This document shows, piece by piece, positions 29,700 to 39,406 of a stretch of 64,000 nucleotides of DNA. The position numbers were made by a program, and so were the translations under genes. The DNA lies in the NCBI GenBank assembly GCA_016710365.1, contig JADJVW010000029.1, positions 26,143 to 90,142 of the forward strand, written 5' to 3'. Source of the DNA: Candidatus Caldilinea saccharophila. GTDB taxonomy: Bacteria; Chloroflexota; Anaerolineae; Caldilineales; Caldilineaceae. A model generated the notes under the pieces. The model had not been told where the DNA came from, did no database searches, and was given only the letters and a program-made list of their open reading frames with translations. Within the stretch, counting starts at the first letter, position 1. Each line of letters opens with the position of its first letter.

Positions 29700-30116
29700 T
29701 CAGCGTCCAAATGCCGCACGCACGTGCGGGCGCATCAAATAAAACAGGATGCCGCCCGGAATCAACAGCCCGAACGCGCCGCAACAAAAGACGAAAAGGC
29801 CACCGCCAAACATGCCGATCAGCCCTTGTACAAAGGTCAACAGCGCGCCCAACACCGCCAGCAGCCATGCCCAGCGGCGCATGCCGAGCAAGCCAAACGC
29901 CACGATCAGTTGCACCATCGCGCTGATCACGCCGATGATGCCCGACCAGGTGTTGCCTCCGCCGAACGCGCGCAGGTCTTCGGCGCTGAACAGCGCGCCG
30001 GTCAGCCAACTCAGCCCGCCCACGCCAAAGATGAGCAGGCTCCAGATGACTGAAACGACAGCCAGCACCAGGTAGATGACAGCCAGAAGCGTTATGCCGG
30101 TGGGACGTTGCTGCAC
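29700..30116 (-). CDS. Four-helix membrane protein of unknown function
   Basis: 138 residues starting at GTG behind GAGGAGC. Four hydrophobic segments: ITLLAVIYLVLAVVSVIWSL, IIGVISAMVQLIVAFGLLG, WAWLLAVLGALLTFVQGLIG and FGLLIPGGILFYLM. Such small proteins with an RPxG-I-T-L-L-A opening are widespread, but no biochemical role is known to me. First gene of a probable operon with the UPF0114 protein. Confidence 0.75.
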   Translation of the reverse strand: MQQRPTGITLLAVIYLVLAVVSVIWSLLIFGVGGLSWLTGALFSAEDLRAFGGGNTWSGIIGVISAMVQLIVAFGLLGMRRWAWLLAVLGALLTFVQGLIGMFGGGLFVFCCGAFGLLIPGGILFYLMRPHVRAAFGR

Positions 30117-30682
30117 AGGATGCTCCTCTTGATGAGTATGGGGTGAAAATGACTTGGATGTTAACTACAACGGGGTCGAGACCGTCGTCAAGTATAAAAC
30201 GCTGTCGATCATTGCGCAACCACATGGACGTCGGAAGCGCGCCCCAGATTGTTGGCAAACATGTCCCCGACGCTGGTCAAGCACTTTCAAACGGCCGCTT
30301 GCGGCTAACCAGCGCTGGAGACATAAATCTCCCGATGAGTGAAGGTAACTTCTCAAAGTCTCAAAACCTGCTCTATTGACTTTGTGTCATGGTGTAGAAT
30401 ATACTTAAGATAGCTTCGCACCGCCATTTCCCGACTCATCCCGATCCCGAATCCTGAAGAGGAAACTGAAATGCCCCCATTCCATCACAGTGCATTGCCT
30501 CGGTTACTCCGTTGCACCATATCTTCTTGCCACCTATCTTTTGAAAGCGGCGCGGTGCTAAACCCCGCAAAACACCAACTTTCGGCTTACTAATTTGACT
30601 GCTGCGCTTTTCACGACTGGCGACTGCTCGGAGCGGAGTACATCGCTTTGCGTGCAGGATCTATCAAAGGAGAAAGACCTAT
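30117..30682. other. Intergenic region, divergent
   Basis: 566 bases without a supported gene, between a minus-strand membrane-protein gene and the plus-strand vWA gene. It has lower GC than the flanks. The only signals are a candidate promoter near 30376-30405 and a purine-rich ribosome site just before 30683. Confidence 0.6.
30376..30405 (+). promoter_or_regulatory. Candidate promoter upstream of the vWA gene
   Basis: TTGACT (30376-30381) and TATACT (30400-30405) with an 18-base spacer. The resulting 5' untranslated region would be about 270 bases. Confidence 0.4.
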
Positions 30683-33385
30683 ATGCTCGCTTCAATTTCC
30701 GCATCAGCAAGGAAGTCCGGTGTTCTGAGGTTTGCGCTTGCCGTAACTGTTTTTGTTGGACTTGCCATCGCCAGTACAGGCAATTTGATCGCCCAGACGG
30801 AGCCTGTTTCACCCCCTGCTCCGGAAAGGATTGCACCAGATACAAGCAGTGATTCGCAATCTGCGTCTCCAATCGATTATGTGGCGCCTTCGGCAACCGA
30901 CGTGCAACTCTGCCAGATCGACCTGGTGTTCGTCGCCGATGGCTCTGGGAGTATCAGCTCTGCTGATTTCCTCCAGATCAAGCAGTTCATTCGCACTTTC
31001 ATAGGCAACATCAACGTTGGAGCGCAAGGGACAAAAGCAGCTCTGGTGCAATTCAGCAGCGAAGGCGACGGGAGAGTCGAGCAGACGCTGACGGACAACG
31101 CGACGACCATCAATGCCGCCATCAACAACATGGTGCAACTTAACGGCAACACCGATATTCAGGAGGGCATCCAGCTTGCCGCAGCCGAATTGCAAGCACG
31201 TGGCCGGCCCAACACGCCGCGCGTCATCGTGCTATTGACCGACGGCGAGCATAATCAGCCAGGCGACCCTGTGCTTGAATCGACAAATTTCAAGCAAGCC
31301 GGCGGATACGTATTTACGATCGCGGTAGGTTCAGCTGTTAATAGAAACGAACTGATCCGCATCTCTTCCCAGCCTTACACGCGCTATCTATATGATGTCA
31401 CCGATGCGAACAGCTTGTCGGCGATCCTGAACTCGTTGTCTGAGAACGTATGCAGTTGCGCCGAGAGTGAGTCGAACCATGAGAGGGTCACCCGCGTTGC
31501 GGATGGGTTGTGTCTGCGCGTGATCGACGATACTATCTACATCGGCGCCGCCAATCTTGCCAATGCAGACGTTCGCCTCAAACTGGCCTACGAGTTTGAT
31601 GACTTGAGTCAGGGGTTGTTCACAAAACGATCTTTGAAGGAGCATGTTTTCAGCGATGCGGACCTGACCAGCCTTACCTGTCTGCCCAGTCTCGCCTTCC
31701 CGTTCACACCTGGTCTGGTTTGTATATCCACCCCCACCCAATATTACTTCGCCATCAACGGGAACGCGCACGCCAGCCAGTTTTCAAACCCGGATCGGCC
31801 ATCGCATGACTCTATTCTGGCAATTGGCGGTCAGTTGTACACCGACACTGGCGTCGGTGCGCCTGAGAAACCGAGAGCAAGTTTCTTCACGTTCTCTGGT
31901 CTGGTAGGCGCCATCCACCGTGCCTACACCACCACGGCTGCGCCAGCGCCAAGCTATCAAATCCCTGCCGCAGCGGATGCGCCCAGCAGCGAATATGCAC
32001 AAGCACGCACCTATGTCGCCCAACAGACTGCGGCAAAGCCCTTTGCGGTCGGGTACAATCTGTCCATCCTTGACACCACCGCTACGCCGCCCCTGTTGGG
32101 GAATGTCAGTTTCGCTGACCAGAATGAAGAACTCACAGCGATAGGTATTTCGTCTGACGGCAAGACAGTCTACCTGGCGGCGGCAAAGACCGGAGTTGGG
32201 CCGCAGGTGTTGGCTCAAAAGCTGGCTGCGCTCGGAGCAGTGCGCGCCATCCTGCTGGACGGCAACTCCTCGACTCAGTTTGCCAGCTTTCGCGAGAATT
32301 TCTCGGCCTTCTACCCATTCAGTATTCCGTCATTTGTACGTCCCATCCTGAACGGTGTGGTTGCGTACAGCACGGCGTCAAACGCCGAAGCATCCATCAC
32401 GATTGCAGGCACAGCAGACCCGCTCGTGCTGGCGCCAAACACCACAGTTGATTTGGCTGGCAGTGGGTTGGCGGCGGGCACCGTTCTCACACAACGCCCG
32501 ATTCTGCTTGGCGGCCCAGGGACGATCAACGCCACCACACCATTCTCCGTGCCACAAGCCACCGCCCCGCTCATGGATTCCGGCATCGCCTACGTGACCT
32601 ATGCGCAGAATCCATCCGGCCAGGTCATTCAGCCGCAAGCCAGTTACGGTTTGATCGCAAATTATGATCTGGTGGACTTCTCGGCGGGAACATATCCGTG
32701 CATGTTGGGCATCTATTTTTGGGATGGCGTCCAGTGGAAGCGGGAACCGACCAGCCGGGTCAATCCACAACAGCGGGCGATTGTTGCCCAACCCGCTCAG
32801 TTTGGTGTATGGGCCATTCTGACTGACCCGGCGGCTACCTGCGCGTATTTGCCGATGATTCAGCAATCTCCGCCGCCTACACCTACGGCGACGCCTGTAC
32901 CACCTACGATGATAAGCATCGCAACAAATAGCCAGAATAGCTACCAGCTGCAAAGTTCGGATGCTGGCGAAGGCCTATCCGCTGGTAAGCGGGTCTACAC
33001 AGATCGGAGCTACCAATACCAGAATGTCCCCAGCTTACTTCAGGGGCGTTCGTACATACTTACCTCGAACAACGACTCAGTCAAGTATGATCTGGTGTTA
33101 ACAGTCACTGTGAATAAGCCGATAAAGCTGTATGTTGCACACACGGACCGCCAAACACCGAAGCCATCGTGGCTGAACACATTCCAGGACACCGGGGAAA
33201 ACCTGACCTTCGTGGACCGCAGCGGCAACACAGTCGTGCTTAGCGTGTTTTCAGCTTCATTTCCAGCGGGGACTGTAACGCTAGGTGCTAATACACCGCC
33301 AAACGGAGAGGATCACAGTATGTACACAGTGGCGCTGGAGGTGCTTGAAACAACAACCTCAGCTAACACGAACTTGTCCAATTAA
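30683..33385 (+). CDS. Secreted von Willebrand factor A protein with phosphodiester-glycosidase-like domain
   Basis: 900 residues behind AAAGGAGAAAG. Signal peptide (FALAVTVFVGLAIASTGNLIAQ, residues about 17-38). vWA domain (about 80-260) with MIDAS motif DGSGS at D86, then T and D positions in GNTDIQEG and LLTDGEH. A segment near residues 440-560 resembles phosphodiester glycosidase (NAGPA) domains: TAIGISSDGKTVYLAAAKTG and LLDGNSSTQF (D526), although the usual G-G-S is N-S-S. Then CAYLPMIQ, a Pro/Thr spacer, and a terminal beta-rich pre-peptidase-like domain. Probably an extracellular adhesion or matrix protein; enzymatic activity is uncertain. Confidence 0.82.
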   Translation: MLASISASARKSGVLRFALAVTVFVGLAIASTGNLIAQTEPVSPPAPERIAPDTSSDSQSASPIDYVAPSATDVQLCQIDLVFVADGSGSISSADFLQIKQFIRTFIGNINVGAQGTKAALVQFSSEGDGRVEQTLTDNATTINAAINNMVQLNGNTDIQEGIQLAAAELQARGRPNTPRVIVLLTDGEHNQPGDPVLESTNFKQAGGYVFTIAVGSAVNRNELIRISSQPYTRYLYDVTDANSLSAILNSLSENVCSCAESESNHERVTRVADGLCLRVIDDTIYIGAANLANADVRLKLAYEFDDLSQGLFTKRSLKEHVFSDADLTSLTCLPSLAFPFTPGLVCISTPTQYYFAINGNAHASQFSNPDRPSHDSILAIGGQLYTDTGVGAPEKPRASFFTFSGLVGAIHRAYTTTAAPAPSYQIPAAADAPSSEYAQARTYVAQQTAAKPFAVGYNLSILDTTATPPLLGNVSFADQNEELTAIGISSDGKTVYLAAAKTGVGPQVLAQKLAALGAVRAILLDGNSSTQFASFRENFSAFYPFSIPSFVRPILNGVVAYSTASNAEASITIAGTADPLVLAPNTTVDLAGSGLAAGTVLTQRPILLGGPGTINATTPFSVPQATAPLMDSGIAYVTYAQNPSGQVIQPQASYGLIANYDLVDFSAGTYPCMLGIYFWDGVQWKREPTSRVNPQQRAIVAQPAQFGVWAILTDPAATCAYLPMIQQSPPPTPTATPVPPTMISIATNSQNSYQLQSSDAGEGLSAGKRVYTDRSYQYQNVPSLLQGRSYILTSNNDSVKYDLVLTVTVNKPIKLYVAHTDRQTPKPSWLNTFQDTGENLTFVDRSGNTVVLSVFSASFPAGTVTLGANTPPNGEDHSMYTVALEVLETTTSANTNLSN

Positions 33386-33420
33386 TCATCGCAACTAGGT
33401 CAAGCCCGAGATCCAAGCTG

Positions 33421-33452
33421 GCGGGGGCGTCTACGCAAACGCCCCCGCTTCC
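33421..33452 (+). terminator. Terminator after the vWA gene
   Basis: Perfect 10-bp stem GCGGGGGCGT / ACGCCCCCGC with an 8-base loop, followed by TTCCTTT. It may serve both convergent genes. Confidence 0.65.
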
Positions 33453-33525
33453 TTTGGTGGGGAACGAGAATGCATCGAAACGCATCACTCTACAACTGCA
33501 AAGGCAGAGATGCCTGAACCCACAA

Positions 33526-36021
33526 TCAGCGTGAGCGGGCGCAGCGGAAACCGACATAGCCACTCCAGTTAGCGGGAACGCCGCCGCTTCGAAAAGCAGA
33601 ACGCAGAAAGCTACCATCAAAATCCCACGAGCCGCCTCGCATGACCCGATGTGTGCCTGTTGCTGGCCCTGGTGGGTTGCTACCTGGCGATATTTCGTAG
33701 TAGCCGGCCATATACCAATCATTCACCCACTCCCACACATTCCCCGCCATGTCCATCACGGCATCGGGGCTAGCGCCGCTCAAATAGGACCCCACCCGGC
33801 TGGCGTCACCTACGCAACCGCCGGCTTCCCCCCAGTAATTTGCCTTCGTACAGGCGGGAGCGCTGTCCCCCCACGGATACTTGCGCGTATCGCTGCCGCC
33901 CCGTGCTGCTCGCTCCCATTCCGCTTCGGTCGGCAGCCGCTTGCCTGCCCATGCGCAGAACGCTGCCGCCTGCTGCCACGTCACGTTGATCACTGGGTAA
34001 TCGGCGTAGATGGGATTGCCGTAGTAGGATGGCCGGGTGTGCGAGCCAGGCGCCTGAGGAGCCGTGCATCCGCCCGCATCCACGCACGACTTATAGCGAG
34101 CATTGGTCACTTCGTACTTGTCGATGGCATACGCGTTCAGGTAGACAGTATGCAGAGGCTGCTCATACACCTGCCAGGCATTGGCGGTGCAGCCGTTCTC
34201 TGCCGGGTTGCTGCTGTCGCAGCCCATCTGGAAGGCGCCGGCGGGGATCAACTTTTCCTCAGCAGAATCGAGGCTGAAGGGCAATACATGAATTGTCAAT
34301 GCTTGCGAAGCACTGTACTGAAACCATCCAACTCTTGCCTGCGTCTGAAACAAAATTGTATAACTTCTACCACCGTCACTGGTTTGCGGTATCCATGTAA
34401 ACAGACCATTAGAGGAACTGCTCCCAGAAGGCAAAGAGCTTGCACTAACGCTGTTACCCAATTCATAGTGATCCGCAAAAAGCTCCTCAACCTGATGTAT
34501 TGCCGTGACGGGAATGCTAATCTGCTCGCCTACAGAGACTGTAATCTCGTCTACTGGCTTCATCTTCCGATATTGCTGTAGTGGTGTGATGAACGCGCCC
34601 TCCTCCCACCAGGGAATGATATCTGCACCGGCTTTATCATAGGCATCTTCCACCAGTCCGACACAGCTATAGCAGTCGTAGCCCCAAACGTCGCGAAGCA
34701 GATTGCCCTGCCCAATTGCCAGATAGCCGCTGCCGAGCTTTATCGCTGCATTATCACGCGCTAATTCCGCTTGCGCATCAGTAGCGTTAGGGTTACGCAT
34801 GGCGCCCATGAAGAACCCACAACTACTTTTGATGAAATCCGCATAACTCAACCCACGTACTCCTGAATCATTTCTCTCTGTGCAATTTATTGCTCCGTCT
34901 ACCCCGTCTACGAAGCGATTCGACTCGATCACCTCCCCTTCAAGATCAATGCCAAGCGGCGAATCAACCGTCTCGGAAAAGATTCCTGTATGTCCGGGGA
35001 ACCAGATTGCTGTGCCGTTACAGCCATTGTTGGGCTTGCTTGCATTGTAATGACCATCCATCCGCACCAACACATGTCCAGGTTTTAGAAATTGTGCCGG
35101 GAGTTCCATAACGAGGTAAAGCGGGTCGCTAACCCATGCCACACGTACGGAAAAGTGTTCGGTTTGCACTGCGACTGTGTTCTGTTGTTTGTCCTGTACC
35201 AGTATCTGCTGTGGCTCCCATTCTCCGTTTTGTTCGTTATAAGCCACTACCCTCAGCAATTCCTCAACGTATTGACCCGTATCCCCATAGTGGATTGTCA
35301 AAGTAGCCGGCTGGCTGAATGATAGACCAGATGGCTCAAGCAAAACCATCAGCATCCCATCATCTACCATCGTCACCCCACTGATCGGCTCACCAACTGA
35401 GATGACAGTATCTTGCGCCAGCGCGCCTGGTGGAATATCGAGCTTGCTAATGCCGACTTGAATCGCACCCCCGCGCGCTGCCTCTATATAGACGGTGCTA
35501 ACCAACGTGTCGCTCACCACGGTCACGATGCCTGCTGCGCCGTCTATGTGGTTTGTGTAATATGGAAACTGACCTGTCTCAGCAAAGCTCCGACCATATC
35601 GGCTGCCCGGCGCAATCGGATCGCTGAGCCAGTCGTCCACGGCTGGCTGCTCCGGTTCGGCAGATTGCTCTGCAGTGGCTGTTTGACCGCCGGGTCTTGC
35701 TATCATTGGCAGGTAAAGCTGGCCGTCGGTTGACTGGCTCGCAATAGGTCGGTTCGACACACGGAGCGGCGCCGTGGTGCTGTTCACCCAGAAAACCTGC
35801 GCCCCCACCGTCACCGTGATGTTGGCTGGCAGCGCGCCTGCGTCTGTCACCTTTACCTCGCCCGATGGAATCTCAAACACACCGCTGCTGGTGACGATTG
35901 ACCCGGATGGTGGACCGGCATCGGCGTTGGCGTCTTGCCCTCGTGAGATTGCGACGACGCTTAAGAACAGAAGCAGCACGATCGCTGTTGTCCCTGTAAA
36001 ACGGTGCATTCGATTTGACAT
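33526..36021 (-). CDS. Secreted mosaic protein: cupredoxin-like, ZU5-like, papain-like and FGE domains
   Basis: 831 residues behind AGAGGTGAAG. Signal peptide (TAIVLLLFLSVVAISRGQ). Order: plastocyanin/cupredoxin-like segment (about 50-165: ITVTVGAQVFWVNST to GQFPYYTNHIDGAAGIVTVV) with an inserted LYLPMIARPG spacer; ZU5-like segment near 180-300 (KLDIPPGALAQDTVISV); a possible NlpC/P60- or YiiX-like region (GHVLVRMDGHY, GHTGIF, CVGLVEDAYDKAG near residue 455); Ig-like strand region; and a C-terminal FGE-sulfatase domain (EEKLIPAGAFQMGCD, LPTEAEWERAARGG, AGNVWEWVNDWY) ending in GFRCARSR. Unlike the CHAT-FGE protein the tail is not DGR-like. An extracellular enzyme or adhesin; the papain-like call is tentative. 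Confidence 0.8.
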   Translation of the reverse strand: MSNRMHRFTGTTAIVLLLFLSVVAISRGQDANADAGPPSGSIVTSSGVFEIPSGEVKVTDAGALPANITVTVGAQVFWVNSTTAPLRVSNRPIASQSTDGQLYLPMIARPGGQTATAEQSAEPEQPAVDDWLSDPIAPGSRYGRSFAETGQFPYYTNHIDGAAGIVTVVSDTLVSTVYIEAARGGAIQVGISKLDIPPGALAQDTVISVGEPISGVTMVDDGMLMVLLEPSGLSFSQPATLTIHYGDTGQYVEELLRVVAYNEQNGEWEPQQILVQDKQQNTVAVQTEHFSVRVAWVSDPLYLVMELPAQFLKPGHVLVRMDGHYNASKPNNGCNGTAIWFPGHTGIFSETVDSPLGIDLEGEVIESNRFVDGVDGAINCTERNDSGVRGLSYADFIKSSCGFFMGAMRNPNATDAQAELARDNAAIKLGSGYLAIGQGNLLRDVWGYDCYSCVGLVEDAYDKAGADIIPWWEEGAFITPLQQYRKMKPVDEITVSVGEQISIPVTAIHQVEELFADHYELGNSVSASSLPSGSSSSNGLFTWIPQTSDGGRSYTILFQTQARVGWFQYSASQALTIHVLPFSLDSAEEKLIPAGAFQMGCDSSNPAENGCTANAWQVYEQPLHTVYLNAYAIDKYEVTNARYKSCVDAGGCTAPQAPGSHTRPSYYGNPIYADYPVINVTWQQAAAFCAWAGKRLPTEAEWERAARGGSDTRKYPWGDSAPACTKANYWGEAGGCVGDASRVGSYLSGASPDAVMDMAGNVWEWVNDWYMAGYYEISPGSNPPGPATGTHRVMRGGSWDFDGSFLRSAFRSGGVPANWSGYVGFRCARSR

Positions 36022-36596
36022 GCTTCACCTCTACGGTGGGAAACCAAGGAATCCGATTTCGAGCGGCGATATGAAAATGGTCGGCGGCGCAACTACACGG
36101 AGTCTCGTTGCTTTCGGCACAAGGGCTATCCCTCTCCGGACACCCAAACGAGGCGCTTGGGTCGAGTTCATGCCAGTATACAGGTAGCCTACGCCGGGCG
36201 CAAGATTATACTCGACCCCAAAGTCAAGACCACGAAACGTCGAAAATAAGGTGGATCCGACCGCCACACGAATGGTGGTGAATTCCTGCTCCCGTCGTCC
36301 GTCGCCATCGCTGCGGAACGAGGGGCGCCAGGGTGACTCGGTGACGGTCAAGGCTGGTGACCAGGAATTCGGCAGAGACAGAGTGGTGCGTCCCGTGCAG
36401 TGATCCAACGCCTGCCGTGTACAAGGATGGCTGCAACACGGCATTTGTGGCGTTTGTGCGAGGCCTTCATCTGGTCCAGCACCATGCCTGATTCATGACA
36501 GACTACCATCCTTTTTTAGTTGCACGTCTCTCCCACACGGTCTGTGCTATGATCAGGGTCTTATCATTATCAATTACACGCGAAAGGAATCCAGGC
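36022..36596. other. Intergenic region without supported gene
   Basis: About 575 bases between divergent genes. Open frames exist but show no family resemblance. The minus strand contains TTGACT and TATAAT boxes near 36207-36230, but their spacing (11 bases) is too short for a confident promoter. Confidence 0.5.
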
Positions 36597-37612
36597 ATGA
36601 GTAAAATCCTACGGTGGGCGCTGCTTTCCACTGCCAACATCAATAAAGCGCTGATCGGGCCATTGCGCCAGTCGGCGCGCAGCGAGTTGGCGGCGGTTGC
36701 CAGCCGCGACGCCGCGCGCGCCCGCGCCTACGCCGACGAGCACGGCATCCCCCAGGCGTTCGGCAGCTACGAAGCCTTGCTCGCCGACCCAGACATCGAC
36801 GCCGTCTATTTATCGTTGCCCAACGGTCTGCACGCCGAGTGGGCGATTAAAGCGATGCAGGCCGGCAAGCACGTGCTGTGCGAGAAGCCGCTGGTCGTGA
36901 GCATGGCGGAGTTTGCGCAAGTGGAGGCCGCGGCCCACGCCAACGGTGTGACGATCTTCGAAGCGTTTATGTACTTGCACCATCCGCAGACGCGGCGAGC
37001 GCTCGAGTTGGTGCGCAGCGGCCGGCTGGGCAAGCTGCACCTTATCAACAGTTGGTTCAATTTCCATTTGCCGCCAGCACGCGCCGCCAATGTGCGGCTC
37101 AAGGCCGATCTCACCGGCGGCTCGGCGTGGGATGTCGGCGTCTATCCTAACAGCCTGTCGATTGCAGCATTGGGCGAAGGCGCGCCGGTCGAGGTGTGGG
37201 CGCAGCAGACCATCGGCGAGAGCGGCGTCGATGTCGGCATGAGCGCGCAACTGCGCTTTGCCAGCGGTGCGGTGGCGCAGATCTCCTCCAGCTTCCGCAC
37301 CCCCTTTCGCGAGGCCGCCTATCTGGTCGGGGAGCGCGGCATCCTGCATCTTCACGAACCATGGAAACCTGGCGTCACCGGCCAGGAGAGGGTGATGACG
37401 CTCACCGATCTCGACAGCCGCAGCGAACGGATCGTCACGCCCGCGGTCGATCCTTATCTGTGTGAGGTGCAGGCGATGAAGCCTGCGTGCTCGACAGCGC
37501 CGCGCCAGTGGTCACATTGCAGGACTCGCGCGACTTCCTGCAAAGTATGCTGGCGATCTACACTTCAGCGCGCACCGGCCAGGTGGTGCGTCCGGCCGAG
37601 TTGTCTGCATGA
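36597..37612 (+). CDS. Gfo/Idh/MocA family oxidoreductase (frameshift near C-terminus)
   Basis: Start at MSKILRWALLSTANINKALI behind GAAAGGAAT. Rossmann N-terminus, EKPLVV with the conserved Lys (VLCEKPL near residue 95), and the substrate domain with GGSAWDVGVYPNSLS, carrying the family's conserved DVG-Y-hydrophobic segment. The frame breaks at 37476-37479, where GATGAAGCC appears to lack one G; restored, it runs E-A-C-V-L-D-S-A-A-P-V-V-T-L-Q and ends at TGA 37610-37612. About 338 residues, normal for the family. NAD(P)-dependent dehydrogenase of a sugar or related diol. Its stop overlaps the next start (ATGA). Confidence 0.88.
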
Positions 37613-38145
37613 ACCAGCCAGTGACGCTGCGCTCACTCCGTGCAACGGACGCGCCAATCATTGCGCGCGCCTTTACCGAGCAAGGCTGGAACAAGCTCGC
37701 GACGCAGTACATGGCTTATCTGAGCCAGCAAGCAATGGGCGAACGTGATGTCCTGGTGGCGGAGCTGGAGGAAGAATTTGCTGGCTACGTCACCATTGTA
37801 TGGGCGTCCGATTATCTGCCTTTTCGCGCCGCCGGCATCCCGGAGATCGTGGATCTCAACGTGCTGATCAAGCACCGGCGTCGGGGCGTGGCGACCGCGC
37901 TGCTGAATGAAGCCGAGGCGCGCATCGCGCCCCGCTCCCCGGTGGCTGGCATCGGGGTCGGCTTGACGGCGGACTACGGCGCCGCGCAAATCCTCTATGC
38001 AACGCGCGGCTATCGACCGGACGGGCGTGGGATTGCCGTGTGCGGCATTTCAGTGCGGCATGGCGACCAAGTTACAGTCAACGATGATCTGGCGCTTTAT
38101 CTCACCAAACCGGTAAGCGACAGCTTTTTCTCCCAGGTTCTATAG
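37609..38145 (+). CDS. GNAT-family N-acetyltransferase
   Basis: 178 residues. The GNAT core is present: VAELEEEFAGYVTIVW (strand 4), then motif A DLNVLIKHRRRGVATALLNEAEARI, where RRRGVA is the acetyl-CoA pyrophosphate loop, and a C-terminal IGVGLTADYGAAQILYATRGYRPDG. Its ATG overlaps the oxidoreductase stop, indicating translational coupling. Substrate unknown; a sugar-amine or small amine is possible given the neighbour. Confidence 0.9.
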   Translation: MNQPVTLRSLRATDAPIIARAFTEQGWNKLATQYMAYLSQQAMGERDVLVAELEEEFAGYVTIVWASDYLPFRAAGIPEIVDLNVLIKHRRRGVATALLNEAEARIAPRSPVAGIGVGLTADYGAAQILYATRGYRPDGRGIAVCGISVRHGDQVTVNDDLALYLTKPVSDSFFSQVL

Positions 38146-38257
38146 GAACAAGCGTCCGTCGCTGTGCGTTACAGGGTGCAATTCAAGGCATAGGATCTGT
38201 AAACCTGGATTGACCAACCTCTTTTCAACCTGTTGTCCAACCTGAGATGGAGAAACC

Positions 38258-38841
38258 ATGGCTTCAAAACACACACCTCTTATCAAGCGCATAAGCGTTG
38301 CCATTGTCACGTCGCTATTGGCGTTGAGTTTGGCCGCGTGTGGCGGCAACGCCGAACCGACGCCCACGCCCGCGCCTACTGCCACACCCACACCTGCACC
38401 GACGCCCACGCCGACCCCTGCACCCGCGACTGTTGCTGGGGCAGACGCAGCCGTAGCCTGGGCGATGGCGTCGAAATCGTGACAACCGAGCAACAGATCA
38501 ACGATATGCTGCAACAGACGCTCGCCGAACAACAAGATCTGCCCATTTCCGATGTCACTGTGCGCCTCGACCCTGGTGTGATCGTGGGCAATGGCAAGCT
38601 GGCGCTTGGCTTTTTCAACGCCGCTGTCCAGCTCTCGTTGCGGTTGGACGCGGTCGACGGCAAGGTTGTGCCGGCGGATATAAAGATTCTGCTCGATGGC
38701 AAACCTGTGCCGGCTATGCTACAGAGCCAGGTTGATGCCATGACCGCGCCGCTGATCGAAGAGGCCAGCAGCGTGGATTACGGATTTTATGTCGAATCCA
38801 TCGAGATCACGGATGAGGAAATACGCATCGTAGGTAAATAG
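38258..38841 (+). CDS. Lipoprotein with Pro/Thr spacer (frameshifted)
   Basis: Start at MASKHTPLIKRISVAIV behind GAGATGGAG. Lipobox LSLAAC-G puts the lipidated Cys near residue 28. A T-P-x-P-x-P-T repeat linker follows. The frame slips by one base near 38445-38460; the second frame then gives DGVEIVTTEQQINDMLQQ and runs to EEIRIVGK, stop 38841. About 194 residues restored. The mature domain, with paired statements on D-V-T-V-R-L-D and Q-L-S-L-R-L-D, looks like a small beta-alpha protein of unknown function anchored outside the membrane. Confidence 0.75.
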
Positions 38842-38920
38842 CTTTCCATGGCATGGGATGGCTGGCGCTCAGCCACGCTACACAATTGCTAAGAAACCGA
38901 CTTGAAAAGTCTACCGTTTT

Positions 38921-39020
38921 GACGCAGAGGCGCGGAGATGCAGAACAGCGCAGAGGAATGCTTGCCGAAGTTGCCTTTGCTTCCTCTGCGAACCGCTGCC
39001 ACCCTGCGCCTCTGCGTCGG
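38921..39020. repeat. GACGCAGAGGCGC dispersed element
   Basis: GACGCAGAGGCGCGGAGATG at the left is mirrored by CCTGCGCCTCTGCGTC at the right. The same vocabulary recurs at 55256-55334 and 60056-60090. Confidence 0.65.
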
Positions 39021-39171
39021 ATTTGCCCCTTTTCAAACAGTGTTCATGCCCCTGCGAGGCGCAATCGAACATGAAAATGCCTTGGCGTCCCTGCTTTTTT
39101 GCGCCTTTGCGTTCAAAAACTATTGTCAAGTCAGCTTCTACTGACCGCTAGGTTAAGTATTTTTGCGGAAC

Positions 39172-39205
39172 ATCTTCCCGGAAGTTTTGGAGCTTCCGGG
39201 AAGAT
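39172..39205. repeat. CTTCCNGGAAG palindrome, copy 2
   Basis: Perfect 13-bp inverted repeat ATCTTCCCGGAAG / CTTCCGGGAAGAT with an 8-base loop, followed by TGCAG as in the larger copy at 26520-26573. Confidence 0.8.
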
Positions 39206-39406
39206 TGCAGACCAGCATCAATTTATTATCTAACCATCAGTAAAAATTTCTTTGGGGCGCATAGGCAGAGACATAGCGGCAGAATCTTGCTGGTTTTCTT
39301 TGTCTATGCGCACCGCCGCGCCAAGGTATGCCGCCAAAATATGCCGCGTCAAGATATGCAGCAGGGGCATGGCCTTGCCCCTGCTCTGGACCGCAAGGGT
39401 GCGCCC

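Larger units (their letters stand above)
38842..39406. other. Repeat-filled intergenic region
   Basis: No gene seen. It holds a GACGCAGAG-type element (38921-39020), a CTTCC/GGAAG palindrome (39172-39205), a GGCGCATAG/CTATGCGC inverted pair (about 39256-39310), and a GCAGGGGCA/TGCCCCTGC hairpin (about 39360-39384). Several unrelated mini-element families appear to be stacked here. Confidence 0.7.

Noticed and set aside
30471..30593. 40-codon open frame after GAAGAGGAAACTGAA
   Set aside because: Although preceded by a purine-rich stretch, its composition is random-like and it has no homologue that I recognise.
33526..33640. DGR variable region in the second FGE protein
   Set aside because: Its tail ends GFRCARSR with ordinary codon use and lacks the run of NNC codons seen in the CHAT-FGE gene.
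33649..34581. Plus-strand open frame opposite the FGE protein gene
   Set aside because: No domain or start signal, and fully covered by the convincing minus-strand gene.
36031..36444. Minus-strand open frame upstream of the FGE protein
   Set aside because: No recognisable family, poor composition and no ribosome site; kept only as an intergenic region.
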